Assembly: GCF_000244755.1 (NCBI RefSeq)
Contig: NZ_AHOO02000005.1
Span: 558,001-622,000, forward strand
Direction: 5' to 3'
Source: Leptospira licerasiae serovar Varillal str. VAR 010
Lineage (GTDB): Bacteria > Spirochaetota > Leptospiria > Leptospirales > Leptospiraceae
DNA: 64,000 nucleotides
Shown: one piece after another, positions 10,287 to 18,297 of the stretch
Layout: each line of letters starts with the position of its first letter
Numbering within the stretch: the stretch's first letter is position 1
Notes under the pieces: model-generated
Told to the model about the DNA's origin: nothing
The model's database searches: none
Seen by the model: only the letters and a program-made list of their open reading frames with translations
Made by a program: the position numbers and the translations under genes

Positions 10287-11900
10287 CTATTCTTCTAATT
10301 CTTTTCTTAGAATTTTCTTATCGAACTTACCTACGCTGGTTTTCGGGATAGAAGAAACCGACCGAATATCATCTAGCTTTGGTAATTGCCAATGAGCAAA
10401 GTGATCTTTCAGTCTATCATGGATCTTCTTCGGATCCACTTCTTTACCTTCTAGAGGGACCACAAAGATAACTGGAGCCTCGTCTCTTACCGGATCTTTT
10501 CTTCCTACAACTGCTGCTTCTAAAATATCCGGATCAGCCATTACTAGATTTTCCATATCAACGGAGGAAATCCACTCTCCTCGGGTTTTGATCAGATCCT
10601 TTTTGCGATCAGTGATCTGCATGTAACCAAATTCATCTAGAACGACTACGTCCCCAGTACGGAACCAACCATCGGGGGTAAAAGATTCGGAGGATTCTCC
10701 ACTTTTATAAGAAGCTGCAATCCAAGGTCCTCGTACTAAAAGTTCGCCAGGAGTTTTTCCATCTTTCGGAACATCTTTACCGTTATCATCGATCGCCCTA
10801 ATCTCTACTCCAGGAACAGGCACTCCTTGTTTGGCCCTGTAGGAGTATCTCTTATTATCATCCCAATTACCCATAAAACCTCGAAGATGAGATACGGTTC
10901 CAACGGGAGAAGTTTCGGTCATTCCCCAGGCATGAAGAATAGAGATCCCAAAATCTTTTTCAAAACCTTCGATCAGGCCTCGTGGTGCAGCAGAGCCTCC
11001 TACAACCATTGTGTGAAGTTTCAGATTATATTTGGTCTTCTTTAAGTGTTGGTAGAGAACATTCCAAACTGTGGGAACTCCTGCGGTAATAGTAACTTCT
11101 TCCGATTCCAATAATTCCGCCAGCGCTGCCCCTAAAAGATGTTTCCCAGGAAATACTAACTTACATCCGGTCATTACGGATGCGAAAGGAATTCCCCAAG
11201 AATTTACATGGAACATCGGAACCACAGGAAGAACAGTTTCAGATTCTTTAATGCACAATGCATCCCCCATGCAGATTGACATCGAATGTAGAAAAGTGGA
11301 CCTATGAGAATACACTACTCCTTTCGGATTTCCGGTTGTTCCGGAAGTATAACAAATTCCTGCCGCTTCGAACTCGTCTATAGGATCGAAATTTTCAACC
11401 TCATCTCCTGTTTTCAAAAAATCTTCGTACGAAATCGAATTAGGAAGTTTCGGAAAAGGAACATCTTCTTTATCATCTATTATGATAAATTTTGACACAC
11501 CTTGTATTTGACTTATGTTCTTTTCAATCGCTGGGGCTAAAGATTTATCCACAAAGATAAATTTATCCTTAGCTTCATTGATAATGTATATGAGTTGTTC
11601 TGGAAATAATCTGATATTGATCGTATGAAGAACTGCTCGAATACTTGGGATTGCAAAATACAATTCCAAGTGAACGGAATGATTTAGACAGAAAGTGGCG
11701 ATAGCGTCTCCCGGCTTTACGCCCGCTTTTCGTAAGGCGCTCATCAGACGGATCGTTCTTTTGTAAAATTCTCCGTAAGTCAGTCTTTGGATGGAATTAT
11801 CATGCCATTTGGTTACGATTTCTTTATGAGGGTGAACCTCTTTCGCTCTTTTTAAAATGGAAGGCAGAACCAATGGATAATCCATCATCGTAGAACGCAT
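10287..11900 (-). CDS. Long-chain fatty-acid--CoA ligase (AMP-forming)
   Basis: ANL-superfamily adenylating enzyme activating a carboxylic acid to its CoA thioester. The 537 residues carry the P-loop CYTSGTTGNPKGV, the GMTETSP motif, GWFRTGDV, and the C-terminal catalytic Lys region SVGKFDKKILR. Similarity to medium/long-chain acyl-CoA ligases is strong; chain-length preference cannot be read. Fatty acid activation matters because leptospires use long-chain fatty acids as carbon and energy source. Start ATG 11900 has GGAG at a good distance. An MFS exporter follows on the same strand. Confidence 0.88.
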   Translation of the reverse strand: MRSTMMDYPLVLPSILKRAKEVHPHKEIVTKWHDNSIQRLTYGEFYKRTIRLMSALRKAGVKPGDAIATFCLNHSVHLELYFAIPSIRAVLHTINIRLFPEQLIYIINEAKDKFIFVDKSLAPAIEKNISQIQGVSKFIIIDDKEDVPFPKLPNSISYEDFLKTGDEVENFDPIDEFEAAGICYTSGTTGNPKGVVYSHRSTFLHSMSICMGDALCIKESETVLPVVPMFHVNSWGIPFASVMTGCKLVFPGKHLLGAALAELLESEEVTITAGVPTVWNVLYQHLKKTKYNLKLHTMVVGGSAAPRGLIEGFEKDFGISILHAWGMTETSPVGTVSHLRGFMGNWDDNKRYSYRAKQGVPVPGVEIRAIDDNGKDVPKDGKTPGELLVRGPWIAASYKSGESSESFTPDGWFRTGDVVVLDEFGYMQITDRKKDLIKTRGEWISSVDMENLVMADPDILEAAVVGRKDPVRDEAPVIFVVPLEGKEVDPKKIHDRLKDHFAHWQLPKLDDIRSVSSIPKTSVGKFDKKILRKELEE

Positions 11901-12113
11901 ATACTTCTCCGCTTAAAATGTCGGGCTAAGATTATTGCACTGTATCTGATACGGTCAAGAAGAAACGGAAGTATTCAAAATTGTTTTATATCGAAACGAA
12001 ATATTGAATGAAAATATGGCTATTGGATAATCAGACGCATAGTGAAAGCGATGCCGGAGTTTCCACATCGGATTTTAAAACAAAATTGAACTAAACGAAG
12101 TTAGTCGGAAGAA

Positions 12114-12830
12114 TTACTTACAGTACCCTGCCAATGTAAATCCTAACTCATATGCCGTGAAAATTTGAATATTAGCTGCCCAGGCAAGCTTAGGGTCTGC
12201 ATCGATCAAACCTGAAGTAGCGATTGTGATCGGTTCCAATATTTTTTGAGTGAATTCGCAAGGAGAAATAGGCAGTCCTTGATCACCTTTCAAATATTTT
12301 CCAAGGGAGAAGAATAGAAAGTTCCTAATAATTTGAGACTTGCCTTGCACTACGTTTGCGAATTTCAGATAAGATTCCAAATTTGTTTCTAATTCTTGTC
12401 TCGCTTTTAGATCCAAGGGGTTCTTTTTTAGCTTAGCCGAAGTTGACAGAAATTTTCTCTCTAAGTCAATACGAAGTCTCTCCGCACAGAAGAATTCAGT
12501 TCCTTCTTTCGCATGTAAGGTCTCGTATTTGATCCTATAATATTCTAGTTTTCCATCTCTATTAAGCTGAAGATGTCTTCCTTCTCCTGCTTCCGGAACA
12601 TATACGATTTGTCCGGTTAAGTAGGTTTCCCGAATGTTATGCTCGGCTATTTTGTACAAAGTATCCAACATAATTTGCTCGTTTTCACTAGATGCCGATT
12701 TTTCGGAAGAGAGGAACTGCAGACATGCTTTGTTAGTATCCGGGTGCTCAGAATATGCCTGTTGCATTCTCTGGGCCGAACCAACGCAAGATATGAATAG
12801 AATAGAACAAAGACAAACAACCTTTTTCAT
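12114..12830 (-). CDS. Putative lipoprotein of unknown function
   Basis: 238 residues starting with a positively charged, hydrophobic signal (MKKVVCLCSILFISC). FISC at residues 12-15 resembles a spirochete lipobox, so acylation at C15 is likely. The rest is largely helical and charged, with two further Cys and a C-terminal region ending AGYCK. I recognise no domain. It stands alone, divergent from the CsoR/CstR-family gene, with a 123-base gap. Confidence 0.65.
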   Translation of the reverse strand: MKKVVCLCSILFISCVGSAQRMQQAYSEHPDTNKACLQFLSSEKSASSENEQIMLDTLYKIAEHNIRETYLTGQIVYVPEAGEGRHLQLNRDGKLEYYRIKYETLHAKEGTEFFCAERLRIDLERKFLSTSAKLKKNPLDLKARQELETNLESYLKFANVVQGKSQIIRNFLFFSLGKYLKGDQGLPISPCEFTQKILEPITIATSGLIDADPKLAWAANIQIFTAYELGFTLAGYCK

Positions 12831-12919
12831 TTAGATAGAAAATCCGGGATTGGAATGGGTAATCTATTCTTTTTTTCGTTCAGACTGATATCGATCGGCT
12901 GGAGGTTTTAGTATAATTC

Positions 12920-12925
12920 TTGACA
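12920..12925 (+). promoter_or_regulatory. -35 element of the CsoR/CstR-family gene
   Basis: Perfect TTGACA 34 bases before the ATG at 12954. The operator at 12933-12948 begins 8 bases further on and covers the spacer and likely -10 region. A consensus -10 is not clear; GGTATA or TATACG would give spacers of 18 or 20. Confidence 0.55.
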
Positions 12926-12932
12926 ACTATAC

Positions 12933-12948
12933 ATACCATACAGGGTAT
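12933..12948. promoter_or_regulatory. Operator 1, ATACC-N6-GGTAT, before the CstR-like gene
   Basis: Inverted repeat ATACCATACAGGGTAT, ending 5 bases before the ATG of the repressor gene. It has the same arms as the three sites at 13318, 13345 and 18278. The position implies autorepression. Confidence 0.8.
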
Positions 12949-12953
12949 ACGTT

Positions 12954-13220
12954 ATGGAACTAGATGAAATAAGAAAACAACTTACTCATAGACTGCATAG
13001 GATCAAAGGCCAGCTGGATGCACTTGAAAAGAGCCTACATGATAAGGATGAAGATTGCGAAAAAACCTTAATTCTACTCAAAGCTTCCAGCCAAGCGCTT
13101 AAAAAATTCGGAGAAGCCTATGTTCAGGAGTACATGGATAGATGTTTTTCGGAAAAGAAATCCTCTGTTTCTATCCAAAAAAATCTGAAAAAAGCGATCA
13201 AAGCTGCATTTTCTCTCTAA
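12954..13220 (+). CDS. CsoR/CstR-family sulfur- or metal-sensing repressor
   Basis: Small all-helical DUF156 (CsoR/RcnR/CstR) repressor of 88 residues, with the family N-terminal segment HRLHRIKGQL. Cys35 and Cys64 match the two conserved cysteines of the family. The position that is the Cu(I)-ligand His in CsoR appears here as Tyr60. A Cys pair without that His is the pattern of CstR, which forms di-, tri- or tetrasulfide links with persulfides rather than binding copper. The SQR-like gene in the same regulon supports sulfur sensing. Four matching operators lie here and downstream. Metal sensing is not excluded. Confidence 0.82.
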   Translation: MELDEIRKQLTHRLHRIKGQLDALEKSLHDKDEDCEKTLILLKASSQALKKFGEAYVQEYMDRCFSEKKSSVSIQKNLKKAIKAAFSL

Positions 13221-13317
13221 CTCTCACCTTTTAATCAATTTTTCAACCTTTTGCGTCTGAAACCGATTTCGGGCGCTCATATTTATTTTATCACAGGATT
13301 TTTTGTTGACTAGTTGC

Positions 13318-13333
13318 ATACCCCCATGGGTAT
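13318..13333. promoter_or_regulatory. Operator 2, ATACC-N6-GGTAT
   Basis: Inverted repeat ATACCCCCATGGGTAT. A -35-like TTGACT (13306-13311) lies 6 bases before it, nearly the same geometry as at operator 1. Its centre is 27 bases from that of operator 3. Confidence 0.85.
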
Positions 13334-13344
13334 GTGGATATTAT

Positions 13345-13360
13345 ATACCTAGGGGGGTAT
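13345..13360. promoter_or_regulatory. Operator 3, ATACC-N6-GGTAT, overlapping the ribosome site
   Basis: Inverted repeat ATACCTAGGGGGGTAT ending 5 bases before the ATG at 13366. Its AGGGGGG run is also the only good Shine-Dalgarno sequence for the DUF2892 gene, so one stretch serves both repressor and ribosome. Confidence 0.85.
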
Positions 13361-13365
13361 ATAAT

Positions 13366-13596
13366 ATGGAGAATACAAACACTCAAAGCTGGTATTTGGA
13401 GAGGGTCTTATTCCTGATTGCGGGATCGGTCTCTTTGATAGGTTTAATTATCGCGAACTTTTTCAGCCCATGGGGACTTCTTCTGAATCTCTTAGTTGGG
13501 ATCAATATGATCCTCTTTTCCGTGACAGGATTTTGTCCGATGGGTTTCGTTCTTACTCGATTGGGCGTCCCCAAAAAATGCGGATCTGACAGGTAA
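13366..13596 (+). CDS. DUF2892 (YgaP transmembrane-like) membrane protein
   Basis: 76 residues with two hydrophobic segments and the DUF2892 pattern, including the GFCPMG motif near the end of the second segment and a Cys near the C-terminus (KKCGSDR). This domain forms the membrane part of YgaP rhodanese and often sits in sulfide, persulfide or thiosulfate gene sets. Here it stands alone without a rhodanese domain. I chose ATG 13366 because the upstream extension to 13303 runs through both operators and AGGGGGG lies 8 bases before the ATG. The TolC-like gene follows after 5 bases. Confidence 0.8.
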   Translation: MENTNTQSWYLERVLFLIAGSVSLIGLIIANFFSPWGLLLNLLVGINMILFSVTGFCPMGFVLTRLGVPKKCGSDR

Positions 13597-13601
13597 ATCC
13601 A

Positions 13602-15029
13602 ATGAGAGTCAAATCCGTTCTATCGCTTATACTGGGAGGGGTATTGTTCACGATACCTCTTCCGAGCAAGGCCTCCGATCCTAATATGGATTTTTTCTCG
13701 GTCTGGGAAAAGGTGGCGGGAAATTCTCCTTCTTTACAAACGAAAAGTTTGGAGATAGAAGCAGCGAAATCCGCAAGCGCTAGAGCGGGTTTGCATTGGT
13801 TCCCTAAATTATATACGGATGTTCGAACATACCAAACGAACGATCCTATCTTGAATTTTACGGGTAAACTAGGCCAGAGATCTGCAACACAGTCCGATTT
13901 TTCCACTGCAAGCAATCGATCTAATCTTTCTAATTTTTTAGATTCGAATAATCAGCTTTATCAAAATATAAATCCGAATTCGGCAAATATATTTGCGAAA
14001 GATACCTTAAATCATCCGGGCAGCAACACATATTCTAGGGGAACTTTGGGTATGGAGTTTTCCGTTTATGAAGGCGGATCGGGAAAGGCTTTCAAAGAAA
14101 TTAAAGATAAAGAACTTCAATCTTACATTCTCGAATCAGAGTATTTTAGAAAAACTTTATATATACAAACCGCTGTCGCCTTTCATTCTTCTTTAGTTTT
14201 CTCCGACGGAGTTAAGGAAAGGGAAAAAATACTTCGTCAATTGGACTTCTTTGTAAACTCGTATAGGCTTGACAGCGTCGGAAATCCAATCGGACATTCC
14301 GGCTCTCTTGCCTTAAGGTCCGTTCAACTAAGAGTTTCTTCCGAAATAAAGGAAAAGGAACTATATCGAAAAGAATCCTTGGAATCGATCAGAATTTTGT
14401 CGGGAGGAGCAGTGGAAAATTTACGACCTTCTGAAACTTCTTCTTCACGTTTTTATGAAGAGGTTTTACCTCTGCCGTCGTCCGAATCAGAGAGACGCAC
14501 CGCGATTTCCAAAATTCTGGAATCTTATTCAAACATATCCAAACAAAAGGTTGCTATGGAAAATTCAAAGTTTCTGCCTAAGGTAGGTGTTTATGCGGAA
14601 GCATATGGCTATAACGGAGATAGGAATTTTGCAAATTCTTACAACGCGGGAGTTTTTTTACAGATGAATCTTCTGAATCCTACGGATTTGGGTTCCAAAA
14701 AGGAAGCGATGATCCAAGCGGATGTAGCGGAAACAAAAGCAAAGGAAGCTAGATTAAAGGAAAATTCGGATTTTAAGATCCTATTAGAAAAAGAGAGGGT
14801 ATTGTCCGAAAATCGAAAAGATTCGGAACAGTCTTACCGGATACAATACGAACAACTTCTTCTTTCCCAAACATTATTCAAGAGGGGAAATATTCCCGCT
14901 TCTAGTTTGGCGGAAAGTTTTTCCAGAACTTCCGACGCTTTGTCTCGGAAAGAGTTTATGGATTTAGAATATTTAAGAACGAGAGCTCAGCTCATCCTTT
15001 ATTCGGAGGAAAACGACGATGGGAAATAA
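13602..15029 (+). CDS. TolC-family outer-membrane efflux protein
   Basis: 475 residues. A Sec signal peptide (MRVKSVLSLILGGVLF to about SKA) is followed by the long amphipathic coiled-coil helices and Asn/Ser-rich turns of the outer-membrane efflux (OEP) family, seen as two related halves. It would form the trimeric channel through which the adjacent RND pump exports. An AGG ribosome site lies 8 bases before the ATG. The 3' end overlaps the RND gene by 11 bases, so the two are almost certainly coupled. Identity with specific channels such as TolC or CusC cannot be decided. Confidence 0.85.
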   Translation: MRVKSVLSLILGGVLFTIPLPSKASDPNMDFFSVWEKVAGNSPSLQTKSLEIEAAKSASARAGLHWFPKLYTDVRTYQTNDPILNFTGKLGQRSATQSDFSTASNRSNLSNFLDSNNQLYQNINPNSANIFAKDTLNHPGSNTYSRGTLGMEFSVYEGGSGKAFKEIKDKELQSYILESEYFRKTLYIQTAVAFHSSLVFSDGVKEREKILRQLDFFVNSYRLDSVGNPIGHSGSLALRSVQLRVSSEIKEKELYRKESLESIRILSGGAVENLRPSETSSSRFYEEVLPLPSSESERRTAISKILESYSNISKQKVAMENSKFLPKVGVYAEAYGYNGDRNFANSYNAGVFLQMNLLNPTDLGSKKEAMIQADVAETKAKEARLKENSDFKILLEKERVLSENRKDSEQSYRIQYEQLLLSQTLFKRGNIPASSLAESFSRTSDALSRKEFMDLEYLRTRAQLILYSEENDDGK

Positions 15030-18000
15030 TAAACAAGAACAACCGGAAGGTTTTGCGGGAATACTCGCAGGAAAATTTATCCGCTCTAAGCTAACTCCGA
15101 TCTTCGCGGTAGTAAGCATTTTTGCAGGAATACTTTCCGTATATTTAACTCCAAAGGAGGAAGAACCTCAGATTTCCGTTCCTATGGTGGATATTTCCTT
15201 TTCTTCTCCTCAATATTCAGCAAAGGAAATGGAAAGAAAAATTACAGAGCCGGTGGAGCGATCCGTATGGGGATTGGAAGGAGTAGAATATGTTTATTCT
15301 GCAACTAGAGACCACCAGTCCATGATCACAGTCCGCTTTAAGGTGGGAGAACCGTTAGAACCTTCGCTAGTTAAGATACATCATAAGATCCTAGAGATCA
15401 GAAACCAACTTCCTCCGAATACTTCCGATCCATCAGTAAATTCTTATACGATTGATGATGTTCCTTTCTTAGCTCTCACATTTAGTTCTAATGTTACGGA
15501 TGATTATTCTCTTCGCAGTTTGATTTCTCCTTTGGCAAGAGAACTTTCTTCTACTCCTGATCTTTCTAAAGTGGAATTATTGGGAGGAAGAAAAAAATCC
15601 GTCCGCATAATCGCAAATCCGCAAAAGATGAAAGAGTTCGGTGTGGATTTTATCCAATTGGCGGAAAGTTTACAGGCTAATTCTTCCGATTTCCCGGCAG
15701 GTAAAAACTGGGGAACTAAAAGTGTATATGATATTGAGATAGGTTCTTCTATCAGAAACTCGGACGACCTAAGAAAGATCCCTATCAAACAAAGTTGGGG
15801 AAGAGTTGTTAAGCTGGGAGATATAGCGCAAGTATACGAAGGGCCTCAGGAAAGGACCAAACAATCCTATTTTTTTCAAAAGGAAAATCCTGAAGTCGGA
15901 GAGAATGCTGTCACTATCGTATTTTCCAAAAGAAAAGGAACTAACGTAGAGGAATTGTCGAAAATTATCCGAGAACGTGCCGACGAATTTCGAAAAGACC
16001 TTCCGAGCGGAATAAAACTGAGTGTGATTCGGGACTACGGTAAAACGGCAGGAGTAAAGTCGAATGAACTGATTGAACACCTTCTGATCGCGACTATTTC
16101 GGTTTCCGTTTTGATTGCTTTATGGATGGGAATCCGAGCTTCTTTTGTGGTTTTCGTAGCGATCCCGGTCACATTAGCTCTTACATTAGCAATTTATTAT
16201 TTTCTGGATTATTCTTTAAATCGTGTAACCTTGTTCGCGCTTATTTTTTCGATAGGGATACTTGTAGACGATGCCATAGTTGTGGTTGAGAATATAGAAA
16301 GGCATCTTGCTTTCCCTGGGAATAAAGGGAAGATCAGATCCATTTTGGATGCAGTTTCGGAAGTAGGAAATCCTACTATCCTGGCTACCTTCACGGTAAT
16401 TGCCGCAATATTGCCAATGGCATTCGTGCGAGGTTTAATGGGACCATACATGAAGCCGATACCTGTCGGAGCTAGCCTTGCGATGCTTCTTTCCCTTTTT
16501 GTGGCGTTCTCAGTCATTCCTTGGATCAGTTTAAAAATATTAAAAGAACATACTGCTACTAATGGCGGACAGAAAATTTCACGGTTAGATGCAATCTATC
16601 TCAAAATTGCAGGCTGGTTATTGGAATCTAGATCGAATCTGATAAAGATGGTCTCTTTGATACTAGCGTTGTTTGCTGTTTCAATTTCCTTGGTAGCGTT
16701 CAAGGCGGTGAAGGTGAAGATGTTACCTTTCGACGATAAGGACGAATTCCAAATCACATTGGATTTTGATCCAAGAACTCCTCTATCCAAAACTGTAGAA
16801 TTAAGTAAAGAACTTGCAAAATCAATTTTGAAGGAAGAGAATGTGGAGAAGGTCCAGATTTTTGCGGGAGAGCCCGCACCCTTCTCCTTTTCCGGAATGG
16901 TAAAACATACATTCTTACGAAGAGAAGAGTGGAAATCGGATCTTCATATCGTTTTAAAAGATAAAGACTCCAGAAAGAAAAAGAGTCATGAGATCATAGA
17001 ATCCATTCGTCCAGTTTTAGAAAAATATAATAAAGAGAATTCTGTACTTAGCAAGATATTGGAAATTCCGCCGGGCCCGCCGGTACTTTCGACCCTAGTA
17101 GTGGAAATATACGGGCCGACTGAAAAAGAAAGAATTCGAGTTGCTCAAGAGATCCATTCGATAGCAGCAGCTCAAGAAGGGGTAGTAGATCTAGATTCTA
17201 GTCTTTCTGAGATCAGACCTAAAATCAGATATCCTTTCAAATTCGATAAAGGAGGACTTGTAGGAATTCCATCTTATGCGATGGCAAAAAACGCTGAATT
17301 GTTCTTTGCAGAAACTCCTGTATTCATTCTATCCGAGTCAGAACATCCGGAAGACATTTCCGTGGATCTGTCAGTTCCGAACGAATTTAGAGCTTCGTCT
17401 TCTCCGTTTTCAAGTTGGGACCTTTCTTCTCAATTTTCAGGATCTGTTTCTCCAAAAAATTTAGTGGGAGAAGGAGAAAGAATTTCTTCGAAAGTGCTTC
17501 ATCGCAAAAATCTAAAACCTTTGGAATACGTTACAGCGGAGTTTTCAGGAAAAGAAGAAGCCCCCGTCTATGGAATTCTCTCTTTGACCCCTAAAATTAA
17601 ATATCCGATTTATACTTCCGAGGTGCCTTGGAACACAAAACATCCGGTAATAAAATGGGATGGAGAATGGTTCATAACGTATGAAGTCTTTCGCGACTTG
17701 GGTGGAGCTTTTGCCGTTGTGATGATATTGATCTATGTTTTGGTTCTAGGCTGGTTCCAAGATTATAAACTCCCTATCATCATTATGGCTCCGATCCCGA
17801 TCTCTCTTATCGGAATTATCCCAGGACATTTGGTTTCCGGAGCTTACTTTACCGCGACATCTATGATCGGATTTATTGCTGGAGCCGGAATCATAGTTCG
17901 AAACTCAATCATCTTGGTCGATTTTATTCAAGCTGAGATTGAAGCGGGCAAAGATCTGAAAAGAGCAGTCTTGGATGCGGGAGTAGTTCGCTTTCGTCCG

Positions 18001-18168
18001 ATGTTTTTGACCGCAGCGGCAGTGATTGTCGGATCTTCCGTTATGTTATTCGATCCAATTTTCCAAGGCTTGGCAGTGTCTTTGATTTTTGGAGAGATCG
18101 CGGCGACCGTGTTGAGCAGGTTCGTCGTTCCCGCTTTCTATTTCTGGTTTTCGGGGAGAAAAGCGTAA
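15019..18168 (+). CDS. RND-family efflux permease (AcrB-like)
   Basis: 1049-residue inner-membrane proton antiporter with the 12-TM RND layout: TM1 near residue 30, a large periplasmic loop, a TM2-TM6 block (about 350-505), a second loop, and a TM8-TM12 block at the end. TM4 holds the proton-relay pair D417 D418 in GILVDDAIVVVENIERH, as in AcrB. The TM10 position that is Lys940 in AcrB appears to be Arg961 (GIIVRNSIILVDF). GGAGG precedes the ATG. No periplasmic adaptor gene lies in this cluster. The TM4 motif suggests the hydrophobe/amphiphile class rather than CusA-type metal pumps; the substrate is unknown. Confidence 0.9.
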   Translation: MGNNKQEQPEGFAGILAGKFIRSKLTPIFAVVSIFAGILSVYLTPKEEEPQISVPMVDISFSSPQYSAKEMERKITEPVERSVWGLEGVEYVYSATRDHQSMITVRFKVGEPLEPSLVKIHHKILEIRNQLPPNTSDPSVNSYTIDDVPFLALTFSSNVTDDYSLRSLISPLARELSSTPDLSKVELLGGRKKSVRIIANPQKMKEFGVDFIQLAESLQANSSDFPAGKNWGTKSVYDIEIGSSIRNSDDLRKIPIKQSWGRVVKLGDIAQVYEGPQERTKQSYFFQKENPEVGENAVTIVFSKRKGTNVEELSKIIRERADEFRKDLPSGIKLSVIRDYGKTAGVKSNELIEHLLIATISVSVLIALWMGIRASFVVFVAIPVTLALTLAIYYFLDYSLNRVTLFALIFSIGILVDDAIVVVENIERHLAFPGNKGKIRSILDAVSEVGNPTILATFTVIAAILPMAFVRGLMGPYMKPIPVGASLAMLLSLFVAFSVIPWISLKILKEHTATNGGQKISRLDAIYLKIAGWLLESRSNLIKMVSLILALFAVSISLVAFKAVKVKMLPFDDKDEFQITLDFDPRTPLSKTVELSKELAKSILKEENVEKVQIFAGEPAPFSFSGMVKHTFLRREEWKSDLHIVLKDKDSRKKKSHEIIESIRPVLEKYNKENSVLSKILEIPPGPPVLSTLVVEIYGPTEKERIRVAQEIHSIAAAQEGVVDLDSSLSEIRPKIRYPFKFDKGGLVGIPSYAMAKNAELFFAETPVFILSESEHPEDISVDLSVPNEFRASSSPFSSWDLSSQFSGSVSPKNLVGEGERISSKVLHRKNLKPLEYVTAEFSGKEEAPVYGILSLTPKIKYPIYTSEVPWNTKHPVIKWDGEWFITYEVFRDLGGAFAVVMILIYVLVLGWFQDYKLPIIIMAPIPISLIGIIPGHLVSGAYFTATSMIGFIAGAGIIVRNSIILVDFIQAEIEAGKDLKRAVLDAGVVRFRPMFLTAAAVIVGSSVMLFDPIFQGLAVSLIFGEIAATVLSRFVVPAFYFWFSGRKA

Positions 18169-18184
18169 AACAATTCTAAATCCG

Positions 18185-18206
18185 GGCCGTTTCATTCGAT
18201 GCGGCC
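18185..18206 (+). terminator. Possible hairpin between RND and SQR genes
   Basis: GGCCG and CGGCC form a 5-bp stem around a 12-base loop, 17 bases after the RND stop. No T tract follows. It may weaken read-through into the flavoprotein gene, which has its own operator and -10 box. Confidence 0.35.
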
Positions 18207-18273
18207 TGACAATTGTCGCTACTCAAAAATCCGACTAAATATCTTTTTTTGTTTGGATCTTTTCTTTTTAGCG

Positions 18274-18293
18274 TATAATACCCATAGGGGTAT
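18274..18293 (+). promoter_or_regulatory. TATAAT -10 box overlapping operator 4 before the SQR gene
   Basis: Perfect -10 TATAAT (18274-18279) overlaps the inverted repeat ATACCCATAGGGGTAT (18278-18293), the fourth copy of ATACC-N6-GGTAT. The ATG is at 18298, so the leader would be very short. AGGGG inside the operator is also the Shine-Dalgarno sequence. The -35 is not clear. Repressor binding here would block RNA polymerase. Confidence 0.85.
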
Positions 18294-18297
18294 ATGT

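Noticed and set aside
12008..12094. 28-codon open frame between the acyl-CoA ligase and the lipoprotein gene
   Set aside because: No Shine-Dalgarno sequence and no sign of coding beyond the ATG.
12954..13220. Copper sensor CsoR with CopA-type target genes
   Set aside because: The His ligand of the Cu(I) site appears to be Tyr60, and no copper ATPase or chaperone gene is near; sulfur sensing fits better.
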